Positions 24,176 to 39,444 are shown, counted from the stretch's first letter. The stretch is DNA of 64,000 nucleotides from Macrobrachium rosenbergii (GCF_040412425.1 NC_089768.1:6791001-6855000), one strand, 5' to 3'. Made by a program: numbers and translations. Notes: generated from the letters alone by a model not told the origin.

Positions 24176-25084
24176 CAATGTAGTAAAATATTTAAAAAAA
24201 TGGTTAGCATAAGTCTTAGGAGAGGGTTTGGTTTAATGAGAGACGCCTGGGCACCGGTGAGGGGAATGGAAGGCTTACACTAAAATTTATTACGTGAGAT
24301 TGCCCTGTGTTGGAGGACACACAATTAGATGCATGATTGAATCAATTTAGCTGGCTTCTCAGCAAGGGATAATTGCATAGAAGGTGATGAGGAAAAGTGC
24401 TTATTTCGAAGTACGCAAGAATATGATGAGTACAAAATCTTAAATCTACCATGCAAGAGGCAAAGTTATATTTGCCTAGATCACGTGTGCAAAAGAAACT
24501 ATGCTCTATATGGAGCTGACAACCACGAGATCACGAGGGTCGTGTGTTTGCTTTACTTGTAGTCGCGTGATGACTGCCAATATTTTGACTGGCTCAGCAC
24601 GTGCAAAACCACGTGACTGTCTGAACGAAAAGGGTGCGCTCGACTTTTTATGAAACTGACGGACAATTTTGGGAATTCGTTCTCCCATCACCTACTGAAG
24701 CGTTTTAATAAATAAAGGATTTCGCTCAGTTTCATGGACTTTATGACATGTGCTAAAGGGAGATGAATTTTACATGTGCGCTTCGCTTGTGCTTGTGGTA
24801 GTAATGATTAAAGAAGCGATTCTCTTATGTGCAAGATTTCTGGGCTCACGTGGTCCTGAATGAAATGAGGTATGGGAATGCTAAATTTTCTCAAAGGACG
24901 ATTTTGGGAATTGTGGGATGTTACTCTAAATTCTCGCACGATTGCTAATGCTATCGATCAATCAAGAGAGAGAGAGGGAGAGAGAGAGAGAGAGGTCAGC
25001 GAGCGAAGTTTGCTGGTTGGGCATGAAATCACGGCCCAGCTAACTGTGTTGCCTACCTAAGAATGGTAGACTGCAAATTGTCCA
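24176..25084. other. No gene seen
   Basis: Would be the 5' LTR/leader side of the minus-strand Gypsy element, but I could not define LTR ends. A short (AG)n lies at about 24964-24994. Confidence 0.4.
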
Positions 25085-25990
25085 GAGCACATGGGAGAGG
25101 AAATAATGCCTGTCCCAAAGAGTAGCATATCTGCAGACTGCAGTAACTATGCTCTCCAAAGTCGCTGAAAAACTTATGTAAGCCATTATATAAGTATGTG
25201 GAATCTAAAGGATTGTTAGCTGATAGTCAGTATGCATATAGGAAGCAGTTAGGTATAATGTGATGCTCTTTCAGACTTGGCATGCCATTTGCAAGAGTAA
25301 TTCAGATAGATTTTAGTGCTGTTTTCAATTTAGAAAATCACAAGGCACTTATTTATAAACCTCAGAATCTTGGAATGGATGGATATGTTTTAGGATTACT
25401 TCAAGATTTCCCCACAGGTAGGCAGCAGTGAGTTGCTGTTGATGGGATCTTTAGTGAACCAAGACCTATTGTATTTGGAGATCTACGAGCAGTGTTTTTG
25501 GTCCACTGCAATTTTTAGTGTATACAAGTGATATGGTTGTTGGCCTGGAAAACAAGATTTTTCAGTATGCTGATGATGCAACACTGATGAGAAATGAAGC
25601 TGCCCTCAGCCTCAATCGGGACATGGACCGGATCAGTGAATGATATAGTCGGTGGGATATTAGGCTGAAATCCGATAAAACGAAAGCAGATCTCGTACAG
25701 ATTCCCCACCCCATCCTCCCCTTCAGATGGATGGGACTCTGCTTTAACTATTCTAGGTATAACTTTTGACTCACATCTTATTTTTGAGAAACATCTAATG
25801 AAAGTGGTACGCAAGAAAGTTGGGCATTGTACGAAAGTACTCATATATTCATAACCGTGATCAAACCAGTGCAACCTGTTTTGGGTCATTTATCCTTCCT
25901 TTACTAGAAATTGTTCTCCGATGTGGATGTCTGTTCTGCCAAATATTTATCTCTTTTAGATAGAGTGGTTCGTGGTGGTATGTTTCTGTT
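25085..25990 (+). pseudogene. LINE reverse transcriptase domain
   Basis: Catalytic YADD codons lie at 25566-25577 inside 'VYTSDMVVGLENKIFQYADD', and the preceding block 'GDLRAVFLVHCNF' corresponds to the family's 'GVPQGSVLGPLLF' motif with damage. The product would copy its own RNA at a nicked target site. Several frame changes are needed to follow it (near 25280, 25330, 25480 and 25640). Confidence 0.85.
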
Positions 25991-25994
25991 TCCT

Positions 25995-26646
25995 CCACAC
26001 TAGGAAACATTGTTTGGAAACAAAGTTTGCAAACTGTTTGCAAACAGTTTGGAAACAGTTGCAAACAGTTTGGAAATTGTTTGGAAACCAAGTTTGCAAA
26101 CAGTTTGGAAACTGTTTGGAAACAGTTTAGAAACACTTTTTACTGTATATTTGTTTCCCATCCAGAATGGAAAACATTTAGTGTTTCTGTGTGTATATGT
26201 GTATATACACATGTATAATGCACACACACACATATATATATATATGTATGTATGTATGTATATGTGTATATATGTATGTGTATATATAATTACATATATA
26301 CACTTAAACATTCATACTTATACATATGTATATATGTATATGTACATATACATACATGCCAGAAGCTAGTCAGCATGACACGCTCCTTTCCCTAAAAACT
26401 TCCTCATCCGTCTCTTTTTCTCTCTCTTATCCCTCCTTGAGTGCATTAAAACTGCCAAGTAAAATACAGAGGCTACTGCACCAGCAGGCATCCTGACGAC
26501 AACTGAGGTCTGGACAGGAAACATTGTTTGCAAACAGTTTCCAAGCTGTTTGGAAACGGTTTCCAAACTCTTTAACAAACAGTTTCCAAGAAACTGTTTT
26601 CAAACAGTTTGCAAATTTTGTTTCCAAACAATGTTTCCTAGTGTGG
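25995..26646. mobile_element. Inverted-repeat DNA element (652 bp) inside the LINE
   Basis: Its ends are near-perfect inverted repeats of about 56 bp: left CCACACTAGGAAACATTG..., right ...CAATGTTTCCTAGTGTGG. Subterminal regions are built from short palindromes GTTTGCAAAC and GTTTGGAAAC, repeated roughly eight times on the left (26005-26130) and five on the right (26520-26640). The middle holds TATG/TA-rich sequence and about 200 bp of unrelated DNA, with no transposase. It interrupts LINE coding sequence, so it is younger than the LINE. A clear target-site duplication was not identified. Confidence 0.85.
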
Positions 26647-26688
26647 ACAGGCCTTAATATTAGTAGTTATGACTAGAACCATCGACGG

Positions 26689-26961
26689 ATGGTCTCTTGT
26701 TTTTCAATTTTTCATAAATTTTATTTTAACGAAGATCTTTCACATTCACAAATTATCCCTGATCCCCTTCCCCTGACGAGAGTAACCAGATTTGCTGAAC
26801 AGCAGCACCAATATGCAGTAAATGTGCCTCGCTGTCAAACTTCTCAGTTCCAGAGGTCCTTTATTCCTCAAGCAATTGGATTGTGGAACGGTCTCCCTGA
26901 GGATGTCTTGCAAATGGAACTTCAAATGTTCAAGCGAAGACGCAATGCATTACTACCCTAA
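26689..26961 (+). pseudogene. LINE RT C-terminal fragment
   Basis: An open 90-codon frame. Its second half, 'CQTSQFQRSFIPQAIGLWNGLPEDV', is the C-terminal signature of Jockey/CR1-type reverse transcriptase ORFs; a short tail then ends at a natural-looking stop. The N-terminal part before about residue 30 is less certain. Confidence 0.85.
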
Positions 26962-27140
26962 TACTGTTCTTGCATTTTAATACAGATTAATATATTTATT
27001 AATCTATTAATTTAGTTTTTCTTTTTTAATAAGTGAGATCTCTTCTTTCTGCATTTCCCTTTACCTCCTTTTACTTCTCCCTAATGAACATCATATTCTT
27101 TGGAAGCTTGGGCCTGTTCCATATGAACAGTGTTCATTTT

Positions 27141-27146
<6 letters not shown>

Positions 27147-27215
<69 letters not shown>
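27147..27215. repeat. (AAT)n tail of the LINE
   Basis: About 23 ATA units directly after the LINE 3' untranslated region (…TTCATTTTCTGAATAATAAT). Confidence 0.95.
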
Positions 27216-27773
27216 CCTTGATGCCTTACTAGCACAAAGCTGATGAGGCTCTGGAATCTTAAAAACGCCTTAGCTATTATTTTAGTAGGGATATAATAAT
27301 TTCTCCCATACACCAGAAGCCATTCTTGAATGCAATGATCCTTTCCCTCACAGTAGATGGAGTTTTAATTGAATCAGACATATACTTTTAGATACGGTGC
27401 AACTCCCCCACTATATTTTCCAGCGATGAAACAGCCTAACAGCCTAAATCCAGGAAAATAGGTATTTAAGAAGTAATGTGAATTCACGAGAACACTATGT
27501 TTATATATACTATCTGAGCCAAATCTGATGTTGGAATAGGGTATGGAGCTGATAGCCTTGATGCTGAATACTAATGCTAAAATAATGGTTGCAGCTAATT
27601 TCATCGGCGATTAGCGCTGCTTTTGAGGTGATATCACCATATCATCTCTCCCATGGTGACATATGTCAAGGATTTGGAACAAACCATCTGCCAACTTAAG
27701 ATTGACCACATACTTATTTTACATCGATTTACGATAACTGCATGGTCAGCATGGCAGTACAGCACTTAAAAGT

Positions 27774-27832
<59 letters not shown>

Positions 27833-30075
27833 TTGGAATGAGAAGAATAATTACGTTCTTTCCCGAGTTTTTGTAGAAAATTAATCAATTATTTGTCTTA
27901 AAAGAAGCAGACAGTCACAAATCCATTATCTTTCACATCCAGTCTTTACCACATCAAATTTAGAGAAAAATGCAAGGCTGCGATGTGAGAGTTATTTACC
28001 AGCGTGTTTCTATTACGTGAATCATATTTGTGGTTGCCACTTGCAAAAAAATAATAATACACTGGATGTCGATGATCGTGTAAGTTAGAACGCTAGTTTA
28101 TGTACAGAGAAAAATACTTAATCCAATCAGGTCTCTGACCCTATCAAGAAGTAAGTCGAAAATCGTTCATGTCAATTTCTGCCATAGGGATCAAGATGAA
28201 ACAGACCCGTTTCAAGCGCGCGGTGTACTAAAAAAAAAAAATAAAAAAAAGGAAGGTGGTGTCATTAGGATATAGTTGTAAACGTTACTAAGAAAATATT
28301 TTCATAACCATTCTGTTTTTGTTCTGAACTTTCGCTAGGAGAAAATTCCTATGCATATTTTCCCTTAGAAAAATAAGCAAGATCAGAAAGGTCGTACTTT
28401 TATAAATAATAATAAGGTAATGATTAGTGGCAAAATCAAAGACAGGAATACACAACAACAACACTTGCAATTGTTTCGGAAAAAAAGAAATACCAAACTG
28501 ATCTAAATTAGCGAAGTCGCGGCATCAAGAGAGCAATGGAAGATTTCTGTGACGACGAATCTGTACATTAAAAAAATGAGCAGTCCATCTCGAAGCATTA
28601 GAAATGAGACAGATAGAAAGCTCAGAAGGAAATCGGTTCTTTCAAAACGATAATGTTGCTGCACTTCTTACACTGAGGTCTTTGACGCAAGGAGTCAATG
28701 GCAGTGACGCAAACTAATCGGTTAATGGAAGAAAACAAGAATAAGGAGAAAGTAGATAGCATGAATAAGAAATAAAGATATTTCTAAACTACGAGGGAAG
28801 AATTTGAGAAAGGGAAAGCCATATCACCTCAAAAGAAATAGCTTAAATCGAAACAAGCATTGGAAGAAGCGTTACGGAAACGGACAAAAGAAACAAAATG
28901 AACAATAATGACAGCCACATCAAGTAGCAAATAATAATGTCAGTCATAGATTGTTTCAATGGAAAGGAAAAGAAAAAAAGACGTTGGGAGCTGGGTGTTG
29001 TAAAGCCGAGAGAGGGGACGGGGAGAGAGGAGGTGGCGAAGGAAGATGAGGAGGAAGAGGAGGAGGAGGAGGAGGAGGACAGCACGAGATGACTATCGTG
29101 CTGGACTCAGCTGGTGTTCTCGCTAATGAGTGAATGAACCTTAATTTATGGTACTGTCCGGTAGGCCGCCTTGTCTGCGGCTACCAACACTAGCCCCGCC
29201 ATCCACTTCCCAAACATATACCGACCTCCCCGTCCAAAATCCACGTCCCTAAGGATATTAAGCCCCAGTCCCATCCCAGGACACCTCCTCTCAATCTCCC
29301 TTGTCCTCTTCGGGTTCTTCCTCTCGCTCATTCCTTTTTTTTTCGCATTCCTCCCGTTCCTTCGCCCACGCAGTTTTTTCAGCTCGCTTCTCTTGACAAT
29401 CAATATTCCTAATGAAGTTTTTCATACTACAGATGTATTCCAGATTTCCTCTTGGTGATTTCTCATTCATTCAAAATTTATCATTTCTGCGTAATTCTTT
29501 TAATGCATATTGAGAAACTAAGAAACCTTTAATGCAATAGACTTTCACCTCCGTAACATGATATAAAGAAATGTAAAAAAAGACGGAGTTAGTCTTTGTT
29601 AATCACAGGTTCCCTAAAAAGGGGTGAAACACTTAAGAGACTAAGTGATGAGATGAAACAAAGAGAGGTAATAGTAAATCATAATGGACAGAGAGTTGGG
29701 AATGTTATCTGAACCTTTTTTTTTTTTTTAAGTTTTGTCCATTAGATGCAAAATAAGAAAAAACCTCGTCGTTGCGTTCAAAACTAGGAAGAGACACCCT
29801 TCGTTACTACTAAGAGTTGCGTGTCTGCGCTTGGGTCCGTTACCAGCGATATCATAATAATAACATTGTTGCTGGAACGGTCATAATATGATGCTTGACT
29901 CTCACATTCAATTTTAGGGGATCCATCAGTACTCTTTTAGGATGGCAGTGCTTTATTTAGACACCGCGTTAAAGAACAGATAAAAAGGCAGTCGTAATAT
30001 CTCTTCCCATGTTTACCATTTTTATTTTAGATTTTTTACCAGTTTCTAGAGAGCGTGAAAGTGGAAGTGACTTTC
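27216..30075. other. No gene seen; microsatellites
   Basis: Contains (CT)n at 27779-27831 and a (GGA)n-rich stretch near 29045-29080. A GC-richer block at 29150-29300 has 85- and 95-codon frames on opposite strands without recognised motifs. Otherwise AT-rich. Confidence 0.5.
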
Positions 30076-30357
30076 AACAAGTAAAAAATGCGCCGAAGTT
30101 TCTTCGGCGCAATCAAGTTTTCTGTACAGCGTATAATGATGTATGAAACTCTCAGCCGCGGCCGATGAAACTTTCGGTGGTGGCCTGTGTTGTTGGTACC
30201 TATAGCGGTGCCAGACGCACGATCATGACTAACTTTAACCTTAAAAAAAATAAAAACTACTGAGGCTGGAGGGCTGCAATTTGGTATGTTTGATGACTGG
30301 AGGGTGGATGGACAGACAAATAGCCATCTCAATAGTTTTCTTTTACAGAAAACTAAA
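30076..30357 (+). mobile_element. MITE-like element, copy 2 (internally deleted)
   Basis: Second copy of the element at 5434-5807. Shares AGTTTTCTGTACAG at its start (30116), the palindromic GGTACCTATAGCGGTGCC region near 30197, 'GACTAACTTTAACCTTAAA' and TTTTACAGAAAACTAAAA at its end. It lacks the second stem arm present in copy 1, so it is about 90 bp shorter. Just before AGTTTTC it has a perfect 9-bp-arm hairpin, GCGCCGAAG-TTT-CTTCGGCGC (30090-30110), missing from copy 1. Confidence 0.8.
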
Positions 30358-30871
30358 AAACCAGCAACCCAAAGCATCATTTGGTAACTGGGGGAAAATT
30401 GTTCAGATGGCTTCACGCAGCCAGCAAAGATGAATAATGGAGGATCAGTCTTTGTCGCAAATTAGAACTGACAGCCGTAAGAACTGTAGTGCATGTCAAA
30501 GAAATTCATTCATTATTATAGTGCAGTACTTTGCAACTTAATATTGCTTACATGGCTTTCAAGTTAATGTTTGTAATTTTCCAATATTTTTGGATTAAAT
30601 ATGCCTTATAAATACTGAATCATTGAAAAGATCTCTACCATCAATGGAAAAGGGCAAGATCAAAATACTTAATAACCTAAACCTAAACAATTCCTCTCCT
30701 CGCTCCATCTCTTTCACTTGCCTGCAAAAGCGCCCGTCAGATATGTAAGTCGATTATTCTTACCATGCCCGCGTAGCCTACACAACAAATACACTCCTTT
30801 TCGCAACCGGTTACTAACTAGTTAAGCAATGTTTAGTCTGATCAAAACCGGGATGTGTAACCTGTATGAAG

Positions 30872-31000
30872 AAAAGTTAAGTATACCTTAGTTTAACCAG
30901 ACCACTGAGCTGATTAACAGCTCTCCTAGGGCTGGCCCGAAGGATTAGACTTATTTTACGTGGCTAAGAACCAACTGGTTACCTAGCAACGGGCTGTACT
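30872..31000 (-). mobile_element. tRNA-derived SINE, 3' fragment
   Basis: The minus strand reads ..GCTAGGTAACCAGTTGGTTC, TTAGCCACGTAAAATAAGTC, CAGCCCTAGGAGAGCTGTTA, 'CAGCTCAGTGGTCTGGTTAAAC', TATACTTAAC, matching the 3' half of the full SINE at 57071-57358. The tRNA-like head is absent, so it is 5'-truncated. The LTR-like and LINE sequences nearby are unrelated. Confidence 0.85.
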
Positions 31001-32958
31001 TAGACTTTTGTAAGATTCACATTACTTTATCTTCTTTTCTTTAACTTCTTTTCTCTTTAGATTTTCGCTAGAGACAAGTTATTCTTATTTTCCTGCCGTC
31101 TGCTGGTTTGATGCATTCATCGTTGGATCCTACTATTTGCTTTCCTTCAACATGGCCAATAATATCCTGCCCGTGGATTTGTTTTACATTCACGGTTTCT
31201 TTGAAACTGCTCATTATCTCTTAACGGCTTTCTAACTTCGTATCTCCTTCTCTCTCTGATCTACCTTTATGTGAGTTCCACTTTCTATTGTTGAGATTTT
31301 GCATGGAACATAGCTCCAGGAAACACATGAATGCATGCAAAATAGAAGTGTGAGATACTTTGCGTAAGGGGACATTAACGTGCTAATGATGTGCTTTCTA
31401 TGTAGAAGTATATGGTGCACATAATCTGGAGGGTTTCCTATGAACATGGTGCTCATACTTTACGCGGCAGTTATTGATTAACCGTTACAGTTACTTTTGT
31501 GTTGGTTTTTCGTAGACCAATTTCTTTGTTTTCTGTTCCTTGTGGCCTAAGCTAGTAAGGACATTTAACTGCTCGTCCTCCTGACCTTTGCATTTAACTA
31601 CAGGAGAAAATTTTCAGGTATCAGTAAGCGAAGATGTTGTTTAGGCAAGGAAAACAAAACACAATAACTTGAGTTGAAAAATAAATAAAGCTACAGAATT
31701 CCAAGGATAATCAGAAAAGAATATGATATCCTGCGTGGTTCTAACTCATATTTTAGCAGCCATCATAAAACTCAGGGCTCGCTGAATAAAATAATAGCAG
31801 TAGCCTAATATCTGTGAAAAGCTCTGAATATGTTCATGATAACCTATAGATCTTATAAACATGCATCTTTCCATCACAGCAAAAACAGCAACAAAAAACA
31901 GAAGACAGTGCCAGAAAAACCGCAATGTCAACGGAGTCAGTAGCGATGCTGTACCATAAACTGCATGCAGATTCTGCTCAAGGCCCAAGTTTTACTGCAT
32001 CTCCGACCTTGTAAACTTGATCCTTTCAAACAACTGCATATAAGCCCTATCTGGGAACCTGTAGAGAGGGTCATTAGGAGTATGGTAGGTACAGCACGTC
32101 TGAAGACGTAGCACTGATGGGTAAGAGGGAGGACGGAATGGGCTGCGGGATGAGGGGTGGGGTGCTCTACGCTCGGGAGGGGGTGGGGTTCGCGCAGGAC
32201 AGGCTTAAGTCATTGGGACGATGGTTGAAAGTCTAATTAGTGATTTTTATTGCCTGGTGGTTGTTGCTGTAGATCACTCGAGGACCCACTTCTCGGTTCT
32301 TGGCTTATTATTGATATTATTATATAATATATTAAGCACTTTACTTCGTTGCGAGAAATTCACGTAGTTGTAATTCTGTAAGAAAAGGCTGACGATTCTG
32401 ATAATCGCTTCTTTGTCGAACAAAAATAGTGACCGATTAAAAAAAAAAAAGTGATGAAAGCAACATTTCGCAATTGGTCGATTTCGCTGCTGCATTTGAA
32501 ATATAGTTTTCAAAATTACAATAAGAGATATCTTATAGAATTCATGGCAAAGAGAGAAGGTCAAGAAGAGCTAAAACTAGTATTACTGATGTCAAATGTA
32601 ACATTTATTCCTTTCATGAAGTAAAACAAATTGGGAAGAAAAATCTCAAAGTAACGAGGTACGATCCCCAGTAATTACCCAGTCCAAGGCAACAAAACAT
32701 CTTACTTCGGCATCTAGCAAAACCCTAATTTATATGAACTCGTTCAACTTGTTCAATCCCAACGCAAGGCGGAAGAATTTATAGCCATGGACTCAACTTA
32801 CATTCAGCCTCACAAACTTTCCCAGCGCTGCTATCTTGAGCCTCAATGAGCTATGTTTGTACGCTCGGTCAAATTATGCCTGCCTTTCATTTCTGATTAC
32901 GTATGCTTATTTTAGATACTAATCCGAATCTATTACTTAGCGTCTTTTGATTCAAGTT

Positions 32959-33021
<63 letters not shown>

Positions 33022-34739
33022 CCTTCTTAAATAATCAAGATAAGGTTTTGATCTTGCACCTCGTCTGCATATGCTCTCTAACTTTCCATTTCGGTAGCTT
33101 TTTTCCCGTTACCTTCATGTTTTTTAAAAGCCATACTTTCCCCTTAATTCATATTTTCATTTTACTTATACAGTCACTCTTATTCCCTTAGGTTATCAGA
33201 AAACATCAGTTCTTCCAAAGAAGACAAGAAAAAAAAATATAAAAGATACAAAAGAAAGATGATAGTGGGAAGTCGAGAGAAGACACTGAAGACCGTCTCT
33301 GCTTCTTGAGCCACGGTCTAACCCATCACTCACAAGTCGTTAATCCTTCGTTGAGCAGCGATAAGTGAGCGATGAACATACCGAAGATATCATCTGTCTT
33401 TTTCAACGAGTTGTTCTACGAGCTTTGGTAGACTCAGAGCCCCTGTGTGGTCAACACAATCGACGTCCCACCGAAAAAAAAGAAAAACACGTTTCTCACT
33501 TGGCCTATCAGAATTAACTGTCATATAGTACATTCTAAGGTTTAGGTGACTTCTTTCATTCCAGGAGCACATTTTCATGAATGTCATCCCTTACATAATA
33601 AAACTTGTCTTAATCCGTACATCAGTTTATACTATATATTTTTCTTCTTCCATAGAGAATAAAATTGTGTTGAACAAGAAAACTCTCTTCGCCAAAAGTG
33701 TAAGTGTTTTCTGAACCTAAGAGATCTGGATTCCTCAGGAAATAAAAGCTAAAAAAAAAAAAAAAACACTCACTGGACCATATTATGTCAACGGTGTACA
33801 CCACCCTAAAACGCTTTATTAGATAAACTCGTCTAAAACAGGATCAGATATCAACTAGGAATTCAGTATTCAGAGCACGCATTTCTCAAAAAATTTCTAC
33901 AGTTACTGACTCGGATTTAGGACTTCGTAAGAATTTAAGGAGCTGAGTCTTTTCCAGACAAAACACCTTTTTCCAGGAATTCGGCCTGAGAGTCCTGTTT
34001 TCAGAGAGAGAGAGAGAGAGAAGCGCCGGGGGTGAGAGTTAATTAGTAACAATTTACATGAACATTTCAGATAAAATTTCATGAAATCTTAAAACAATTT
34101 TATCAAGAACTGTATTGATTGTGTGATCTTATAGGAGTTTTCCACGTTAGAATACGAGTGAACATCAAACTCTGTGATCTATTTTTCGATCTGTTGAATA
34201 CTATGAACAATTAAAGGCGAAATTGCGATGAAACAAATGATATATTAAGCAATCTGGTGATGTAAATGAAAAGCAAGATGTGAATAACAGCGAATCTCTG
34301 ATACCTAGTAACAGCTTCTCTTACTTGTACTACATCTGTCGCTTAGAATGTACAAGATAAATAGTGAAACTAAATTAGAAGTTGGCATTGAAACTTAAAC
34401 TACAATTATGGTATGAAATAAAACCCAACATTGAGTCAATAAAAAAATAACTAGCAAGAGAGTACATAGAAATGAATTTGGCTACTATTCTGGATGTGCT
34501 TACGTGGATAAATAGGAGGCTTATAACCTTTGAGATCGGGTAATTTTGTTTTCAGTTAGAAATGAATACAATCTGGTGTATAATTAATTGGTCTTCTTTT
34601 GCTTAAATCAAGCGGTTTTGTCACTCACTGTCTAGAGGAAAAGACACCCTTTTGCTGAAGTGCTTGTTGTTCCCCTGAATTTAAGAATCTTTTACGCAGC
34701 CTGGACCGTTGATGCTTAAAGTGTATTGTCTGTTATTTT
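31001..34739. other. No gene seen; microsatellites
   Basis: AT-rich, with (CT)n at 32963-33017, a short (AG)n at about 34005-34021 and a GC-richer patch near 32100-32210. None of the frames carries a recognisable motif. Confidence 0.5.
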
Positions 34740-35645
34740 TCGTAAAGCTAACCAGGAAGGGTTCTTTTTGCATTTGTCAGAGAGTGGGTAATGTTATTCC
34801 ATTAGGTAACTGTGGCTACTACCCAATTTCTATCAGTCCTATGTTAAGTAAAGTTATTGATTGTCTGTTGGCAAAATACTGAAAGCCCAGGCTGAATTAA
34901 AATTCTAGGTATCATTCTTGATTTCAAATTTACTTTTGCGAAACATATCCGTCTATCTCTTCTGTAACTGCACAAGATAGCAGACATACTGAGAAAGTCA
35001 TTCAAGATTTTTGGAGACCTGTTCATTCTGAGGAACTGTTATGATTATCTTCTTCCATGTTTTTCATATTGTTCGTCAGTCTGGTCTTCAGCCACTTTCT
35101 TGCACCGCAAACTGTTGAACAAAAAACCTTTGTTCTATTAAATTCCTTGTCTCTAATCTTCTTGATATTAATCTCTGCTGCAGTCGTTCAATTATTTCGT
35201 TGTGCATGCTATATAAGATACTCCAGAATTGTATCCTTGGTATTCAGAGCTGCCAAGATTACACTATTTACTACGTGGTATTAGATCTGAGATTAATTTT
35301 AAAAGTCTTGCCCTTTCTTCTCTTAGGTTCAGTACTGTACAATTTCGAGATACTCTATTCACGTTGTGACTGAATTGTGGAATAATCTTCCCAATCCTGT
35401 AGTTCAGTGGATGGAACTTCGGGAGTTCAAATTTAGCACAAATGTTTTATTGTTGAGTAGGATGACGTGAGTCACACATCTTAGTTTATTTACTTGTCTT
35501 ATTTATTTTACTTTGTTGCTTCTCTTCCACATTTTATTCTTTACTTTTCAGTTTCCTTTTCTGAACCAGGCTGCTTTCCTTGTCGAAGCCCTTGTAGCAT
35601 TCCTGGTTTTCCAGCCACGATAGCAACTTGACTTAATGATATTAT
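34740..35645 (+). mobile_element. Second degenerate LINE (Jockey/CR1-like), internally deleted
   Basis: Begins with an RT-start-like reading ('GNVIPLGNCGYYPISISPM' then 'LSKVIDCLLAK'; about 34785-34875) and jumps directly to the post-RT part ('ILGIILDFKFTFAKHI', 'ILRKSFKIFGDLF', 'YDYLLPCFSYCSSVWSSA', about 34900-35110). The whole palm with YADD is missing, so there is an internal deletion. The 3' part ends in a region with CCAGCCACGATAGCAACTTG, resembling the family's 3' untranslated end, but without a clear (AAT)n tail. Frames are broken. It is the same general family as the element at 25.1-27.2 kb. Confidence 0.8.
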
Positions 35646-37052
<1,407 letters not shown>

Positions 37053-37054
<2 letters not shown>

Positions 37055-37455
37055 TGTCAGTTCTATGTGATGAGTTAAAGGTATCATGTGAAAAGGATTC
37101 CTTCTTTCTATTTCGCAAGGGGATGAAGAAACACTTCACTTACCTAACTCAAATAATGACATCAGAGCGTCATTACTCATGTGAAATGTACTTTCAGCAA
37201 AATGACCACTCTCGTTACTTCACTGCCCTTCCCTCAGAGCGATTTCACAAGAGATCAGCAATTGTCGTCTCCAGAAATTTCAATTTCGACATTTATTTAT
37301 AAATCAAAACGATTGGAGTCTTTTGACGTTCACATCGGTTTTTTTTTCGGGAAAGAGTCAGCAAGACAGGGCGTTGGAAGATTATAATTTGCACTTTTTT
37401 TTTTTTTTTTTACCGAGACGTTAACAGGCTCGAATCCACAACTGAATTTTGTTTG

Positions 37456-37514
<59 letters not shown>

Positions 37515-37985
37515 CCTGTGTGCGTACCCAGCGTGGTCGTGACGGTCTTCCTGGCGGAGAGCTCGAGGGTGGCTCCGGGGTGTGTGTGGTGACATGGTTG
37601 GGAACAAGGTAATTCACTGAAGAAAAAAACTGGCCACCGATAAGCGAGAGCGGTCGACGACGGCGACGACTGCCAGATTGGATGGAGGCTGCGAGACAAA
37701 AGAGGAACGACGAGACAAGGAGAGATAGACAAGGAGAGGGGGAGGAAGACGAGGAACACTGGAGATAAATAATGACACAGTGACGCTGCCTTTACGCGAC
37801 TAATTACGACCTCTTTCTTCTTCCGAAAACATTCTTCTGCGACCTACTGAGAGGTAGACGCATTGCAATTGCAGGTTTAGATTTATTAACAACTCTCTTT
37901 TTTATTTCCTTTCTTTACCTCAGGTCTCTCTTGAGTGTACTTTTCTCCGATTGCATTTCTTGCACACGAACTCATCTACCAAGAA

Positions 37986-38050
<65 letters not shown>

Positions 38051-39444
38051 AAGGCATGGGTAAGTTTTAGATAAAAAAAAATACTTCAATTATTAGCATA
38101 TTTGAATATATTCAGTACTTGCATTAAGTCACAGGTCAACACAGAGACCGCGCAAGTAATCCGAATGTTGTATTACTGCACAGAATTTTCCGGGAATAGA
38201 ATTGGCAGATATTCTTTCACAAACAAAGAACCTATAATCATGGATCAAGAAAATATACTGTCTAATGAAATTCTAAAAAACGCATGTGGTTACAACATTA
38301 TGAAGATCTTCCCGTATAGGTCATAGCAACAATATGAAAATTATATATGAATGCAGACGCGAATTAATAAACATTGGTTATGAAACGGAGAGAAAGTTCG
38401 ATTTACTTCGTGAAAAGGTAAGATGATGATATAGTGAGTTTGTTTTTCTCATTTCCCTTTTATTTTCAGATAAATGCACAATACAGGAGTAAATAGGTGT
38501 ATCTAAATTATACCCCGTCTCCACTGTTACCAAACACATGAGAAAAAAAAAAAGGCAACTTTCCAGGAAAAAAACCTGGCATGGAAATGTCAGAAGAAGC
38601 TTTCCCTCATTCCTCCAGACCTCTGTGGCTTTTCATCTGAACTTGCTGTTTTCGTTGGTCCTCTTTTGAAATGCTTTCTGTTTTCGTTAACCTTCTTTCA
38701 CTCGATACTAATCTTTCCCATTTATTTTCCTTTCCTTTATCTTATTCGTCTCTCCTCCCTCTTCCTTCCTTTCCATTTACGCATTTCCAACCTCGCCTTC
38801 CCTTCGCTCCTATCTCTCCTATCTGTTGCTCAACTGTTCCTAATTAACTCCTTGTCCCTTCTCAGGACTCCTAAGTTTCACCTTATCTCTCAGGCTTGCT
38901 TATCTCATTCGCCGAATTATCTCTACCTGTTATCTTCATGTTCTCTCTTTGTAACTATTCGTGAGACCACTGAGTGGCCGAAACCTCTACATCCTCCATT
39001 TTGTTTCCGGGTTATTCCTTAAATTCTTTCTTTTTCGGACTTTCTTTTACAGTTTATTTTTTCGTAAATATTTACGACGGTGATGATAAACATACCCAAG
39101 TAAAATGATAAAATAATGACGATGAATGTCGCGCCTCCCTAACCAATATCATAAAATATCATCGTCATCTCTTCCCGTCGCCATCATCGCTCCTATCACG
39201 TCATCGGCCCTGTCGTCATTTTCATCACTATCATCATACACTTCAGGAGCTTCGCCGTCCTTAAAATTATCACCATCACCTTCCGTCTCAAATTATCTCA
39301 CCACTGTACTCTGCACATTGTCAGAACAACCCTTATCAAAATTAAATCCGCTTGTGGTGCGCAAATAATTAACACCCCGTCGAATCAAAAACACTTTAGT
39401 ACTACCATCACGAAATTTCTTTACACACATTTATTATAAGCTAT

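Larger units (their letters stand above)
25085..27215 (+). mobile_element. Degenerate LINE (Jockey/CR1-like) with (AAT)n tail, split by an inserted element
   Basis: A 5'-truncated non-LTR retrotransposon. From 25085 the plus strand reads the start of the RT domain (CPKSSISADCSNY, 'VESKGLLADSQYAYRKQLG', 'IDFSAVFN', 'LTGRQQ-VAVDG'-like), the YADD active site (25566-25577), and downstream 'RLKSDKTK'. The reading is cut at about 25994 by an inverted-repeat element and resumes after 26646, ending with a C-terminal frame (26689-26961). The element ends in (ATA)n at 27147-27215, the usual tail of this decapod LINE family. Stops and frameshifts show it is dead. Confidence 0.85.
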
